Source: Mycolicibacterium goodii (GTDB lineage: Bacteria; Actinomycetota; Actinomycetes; Mycobacteriales; Mycobacteriaceae). Taken from it: a DNA stretch of 64,000 bases. The translations under genes were made by a program, and so were the position numbers. The stretch spans positions 6,076,001 to 6,140,000 of the forward strand of contig NZ_CP092364.2 in the NCBI RefSeq assembly GCF_022370755.2, given 5' to 3'. The notes under the pieces were generated by a model. It did no database searches and was not told the DNA's origin. It saw nothing but the letters and a program-made list of their open reading frames with translations. Below, one piece after another: positions 62,456 to 64,000 of this stretch. Each line of letters begins with the position of its first letter. The first letter of the stretch is position 1.

Positions 62456-64000
62456 TGGCACGCGGATTCCAGGGGGTGATGCTGCGGGGCTTCGGCGCGC
62501 GCGACCACCAAGCGACGGTGGTCAGCACCGAGGCGATCACGCCGAATCTCCTTCGGCTACGGATGGTCTCACCGACGCTGTTCGAGGACGCGTTGGCCGA
62601 ACCGACGTCGTACCTGCGGTTCTGGTTCCCAGATCCAGACGGTTCCAGAACCGAATTCCAACGTGCCTACACGATGGCCGAGATGGACCCTGACACAGGC
62701 CATTTCAGTATCGACGTGGTCCTCCACGAACCCGCCGGTCCAGCCTCACGCTGGGCCAGGTCTGCCAAGCCGGGGGACACCGTGCCGGTCGTCGCGCTGG
62801 GGTCGCGGGGATTCAGCGTCCCCCCGGAGCCGCCTGCCGGGTATCTGCTGATCGGGGATGCCGCTGCCACCCCGGCCATCAACGGCATCATCGGTGTTGT
62901 CCCGCACGACATCCCGATCGAGGTGTATCTCGAGAAGCACGACGAGAACGATCTGCTCATCCCGATCGCCGATCACCCTCGGATGCGGCTGCACTGGGTG
63001 GAACGAGTGGACGCGACGTCGTTGGCGGCGGCCATCGAAGCGCGTGATTGGTCGGACTGGTACTGCTGGGTCACGCCGGAGGCAGGTTCGCTCAAACACC
63101 TGCGCACGCGACTGCGTGACGAGTTCGGTTTCCCCAAGACCGAAATGCATCCGCAGGCCTACTGGACCGAGGGTCGCGCGATGGGCACTGACCGCGGCAC
63201 CGAGGCCGCGACCACGCCGGCGCCCTCCGGAGTCGCGGCACCGGCGGCCCAGTCGGTTCCCGTTGAGAAGGAGCCCCCGCGCGGAAACTGGCGTGCGCAG
63301 GCCGCGGGCCGGCTCCTCGCGCCGCTGAAGAACACACTGATCATCTCGGGTGTCCTGCAGGCGATCATCACCCTCGTCCAACTCGCACCGTTCGTCCTGC
63401 TGGTGGAACTGGCGCGGCTGCTGCTGTCGGGCGCATCGTCCGAGCACCTCTGGACACTCGGCGTCGTCGCGATCTCGCTGCTGGGCACCGGCAGCGTCCT
63501 GGCGGCCGCGTTGACACTGTGGCTGCACCTGGTCGACGCGCGATTCGCGCGTGACCTGCGCAGGCGGCTGCTGACCAAGATGTCACGACTTCCGTTGGGC
63601 TGGTTCACCGCCCGTGGCTCCGGCGCCATCAAGCAGCTCGTACAGGACGACACCCTCTCGCTGCACTACCTGATCACGCATGCGATCCCGGACGCGGTCG
63701 CCGCGGTCATCGCGCCGGTGGCGGTACTCGTCTACCTGTTCGTCATCGACTGGCGCCTGGCCCTCGTCATGTTCATCCCGGTCCTGGCCTATCTCGTCCT
63801 GACCACCGTCATGACCATCCAGTCCGGGCCCAAGATCGCCCAGTCACAGCGCTGGGCCGAGCGGATGAGCAGCGAGGCCGGGGCCTATCTCGAAGGTCAG
63901 CCGGTGGTCCGGGTGTTCGGTGGCGCGGCGGCCTCGAGCTTCCGTCGTCGTCTCGATGGGTACATCGGGTTCCTGGTCGCCTGGCAGCAGCCTTTCGTCG
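62455..64000 (+). CDS. irtA: IrtA, ABC-type siderophore importer subunit (3' end off window)
   Basis: The first 515 residues lie in the window. Residues 1-245 form a siderophore-interaction (SIP/FAD-binding) domain with RAYT at 70-73, [14 protein letters not shown] and [16 protein letters not shown], the ferric reductase part. From about 290 an exporter-type ABC membrane domain begins ([55 protein letters not shown]). IrtA with IrtB imports ferric mycobactin/carboxymycobactin and reduces Fe(III). irtB is expected just beyond the window. ATG at 62455 has GGGAGAGG upstream and overlaps the TetR stop. Confidence 0.95.
   Translation, partial: MARGFQGVMLRGFGARDHQATVVSTEAITPNLLRLRMVSPTLFEDALAEPTSYLRFWFPDPDGSRTEFQRAYTMAEMDPDTGHFSIDVVLHEPAGPASRWARSAKPGDTVPVVALGSRGFSVPPEPPAGYLLIGDAAATPAINGIIGVVPHDIPIEVYLEKHDENDLLIPIADHPRMRLHWVERVDATSLAAAIEARDWSDWYCWVTPEAGSLKHLRTRLRDEFGFPKTEMHPQAYWTEGRAMGTDRGTEAATTPAPSGVAAPAAQSVPVEKEPPRGNWRAQAAGRLLAPLKNTLIISGVLQAIITLVQLAPFVLLVELARLLLSGASSEHLWTLGVVAISLLGTGSVLAAALTLWLHLVDARFARDLRRRLLTKMSRLPLGWFTARGSGAIKQLVQDDTLSLHYLITHAIPDAVAAVIAPVAVLVYLFVIDWRLALVMFIPVLAYLVLTTVMTIQSGPKIAQSQRWAERMSSEAGAYLEGQPVVRVFGGAAASSFRRRLDGYIGFLVAWQQPFV

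Overview
The window is a 64-kb piece of a high-GC actinobacterial chromosome, almost certainly a fast-growing Mycobacterium close to M. smegmatis. Evidence: the right edge carries irtA (mycobactin/carboxymycobactin importer with an N-terminal FAD/siderophore-interaction domain) and further left lie an antigen-85-type mycolyltransferase, a DUF222/13E12-family HNH protein with a perfect mycobacterial SOS box beside a lipE-like esterase (the same pairing I recall for Rv3775/Rv3776), paired CBS-domain proteins resembling Rv1841c/Rv1842c, an atypical MTHFR-like protein of the Rv2172c type, a nitrobindin, F420-type oxidoreductases and many leaderless genes (a TANNNT hexamer 6-8 nt before ATG/GTG). 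The species call is from memory of gene content, not from a database search.

Layout. 1-6.3 kb: partial methyltransferase, divergent LysR/SDR pair, NCS1 permease, then a small HTH-hydrolase-YqeY operon with a bracketed promoter. 6.3-8.1 kb: sparse DNA with a coiled-coil protein and gene remnants. 8.1-17.7 kb: metabolic and housekeeping singles (secreted glycosidase, NUDIX, DUF3516 helicase, zinc alcohol dehydrogenase/DsbA-fold pair, metallophosphoesterase). 17.8-22.6 kb: a six-gene MoxR-DUF58-VWA-TPR cluster. 22.7-28.4 kb: TetR/PadR regulators, an LLM oxidoreductase operon behind repeated operators, a second-type lumazine synthase and the MTHFR-like gene closed by a clear terminator. 28.5-32.9 kb: a polar amino-acid ABC importer (binding protein, permease, ATPase) translationally coupled to a protein that fuses a complete class-V PLP enzyme to a YheO/DauR-type PAS-HTH regulator; this is the most unusual gene here.

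33-50 kb: DUF5994, two CBS transporters, HrpA, a FAH/hydrolase pair, a truncated acyl-CoA dehydrogenase, an FAD oxidoreductase, the mycolyltransferase with a Pro/Ala tail, a haemophore-like secreted protein, DUF4383, LipE-like and nitrobindin genes, and the SOS-controlled 13E12 gene. 50.7-54.4 kb: a membrane protein, PepSY protein, PCu(A)C copper chaperone and Tat-exported DyP peroxidase, which look like one copper/haem-peroxidase export cassette. 54.3-61.6 kb: LuxR, small His-rich ORF, a GyrA-like/GNAT fusion, TetR/SDR with a perfect operator, an acyl-CoA dehydrogenase C-terminal scrap, a Cys-less thiolase-like protein paired with DUF35 (Ltp2/ChsH2-type aldolase arrangement), a small Gly/Trp-rich secreted protein, and a TetR-crotonase operon. 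61.7-64 kb: a TetR regulator translationally coupled to irtA behind a sigma-A-type promoter whose spacer holds a possible iron box.

No tRNA, rRNA, CRISPR array, insertion sequence or phage was recognised. Starts were chosen from ribosome-binding sites, leaderless -10 geometry and overlap with neighbours; they are predictions.
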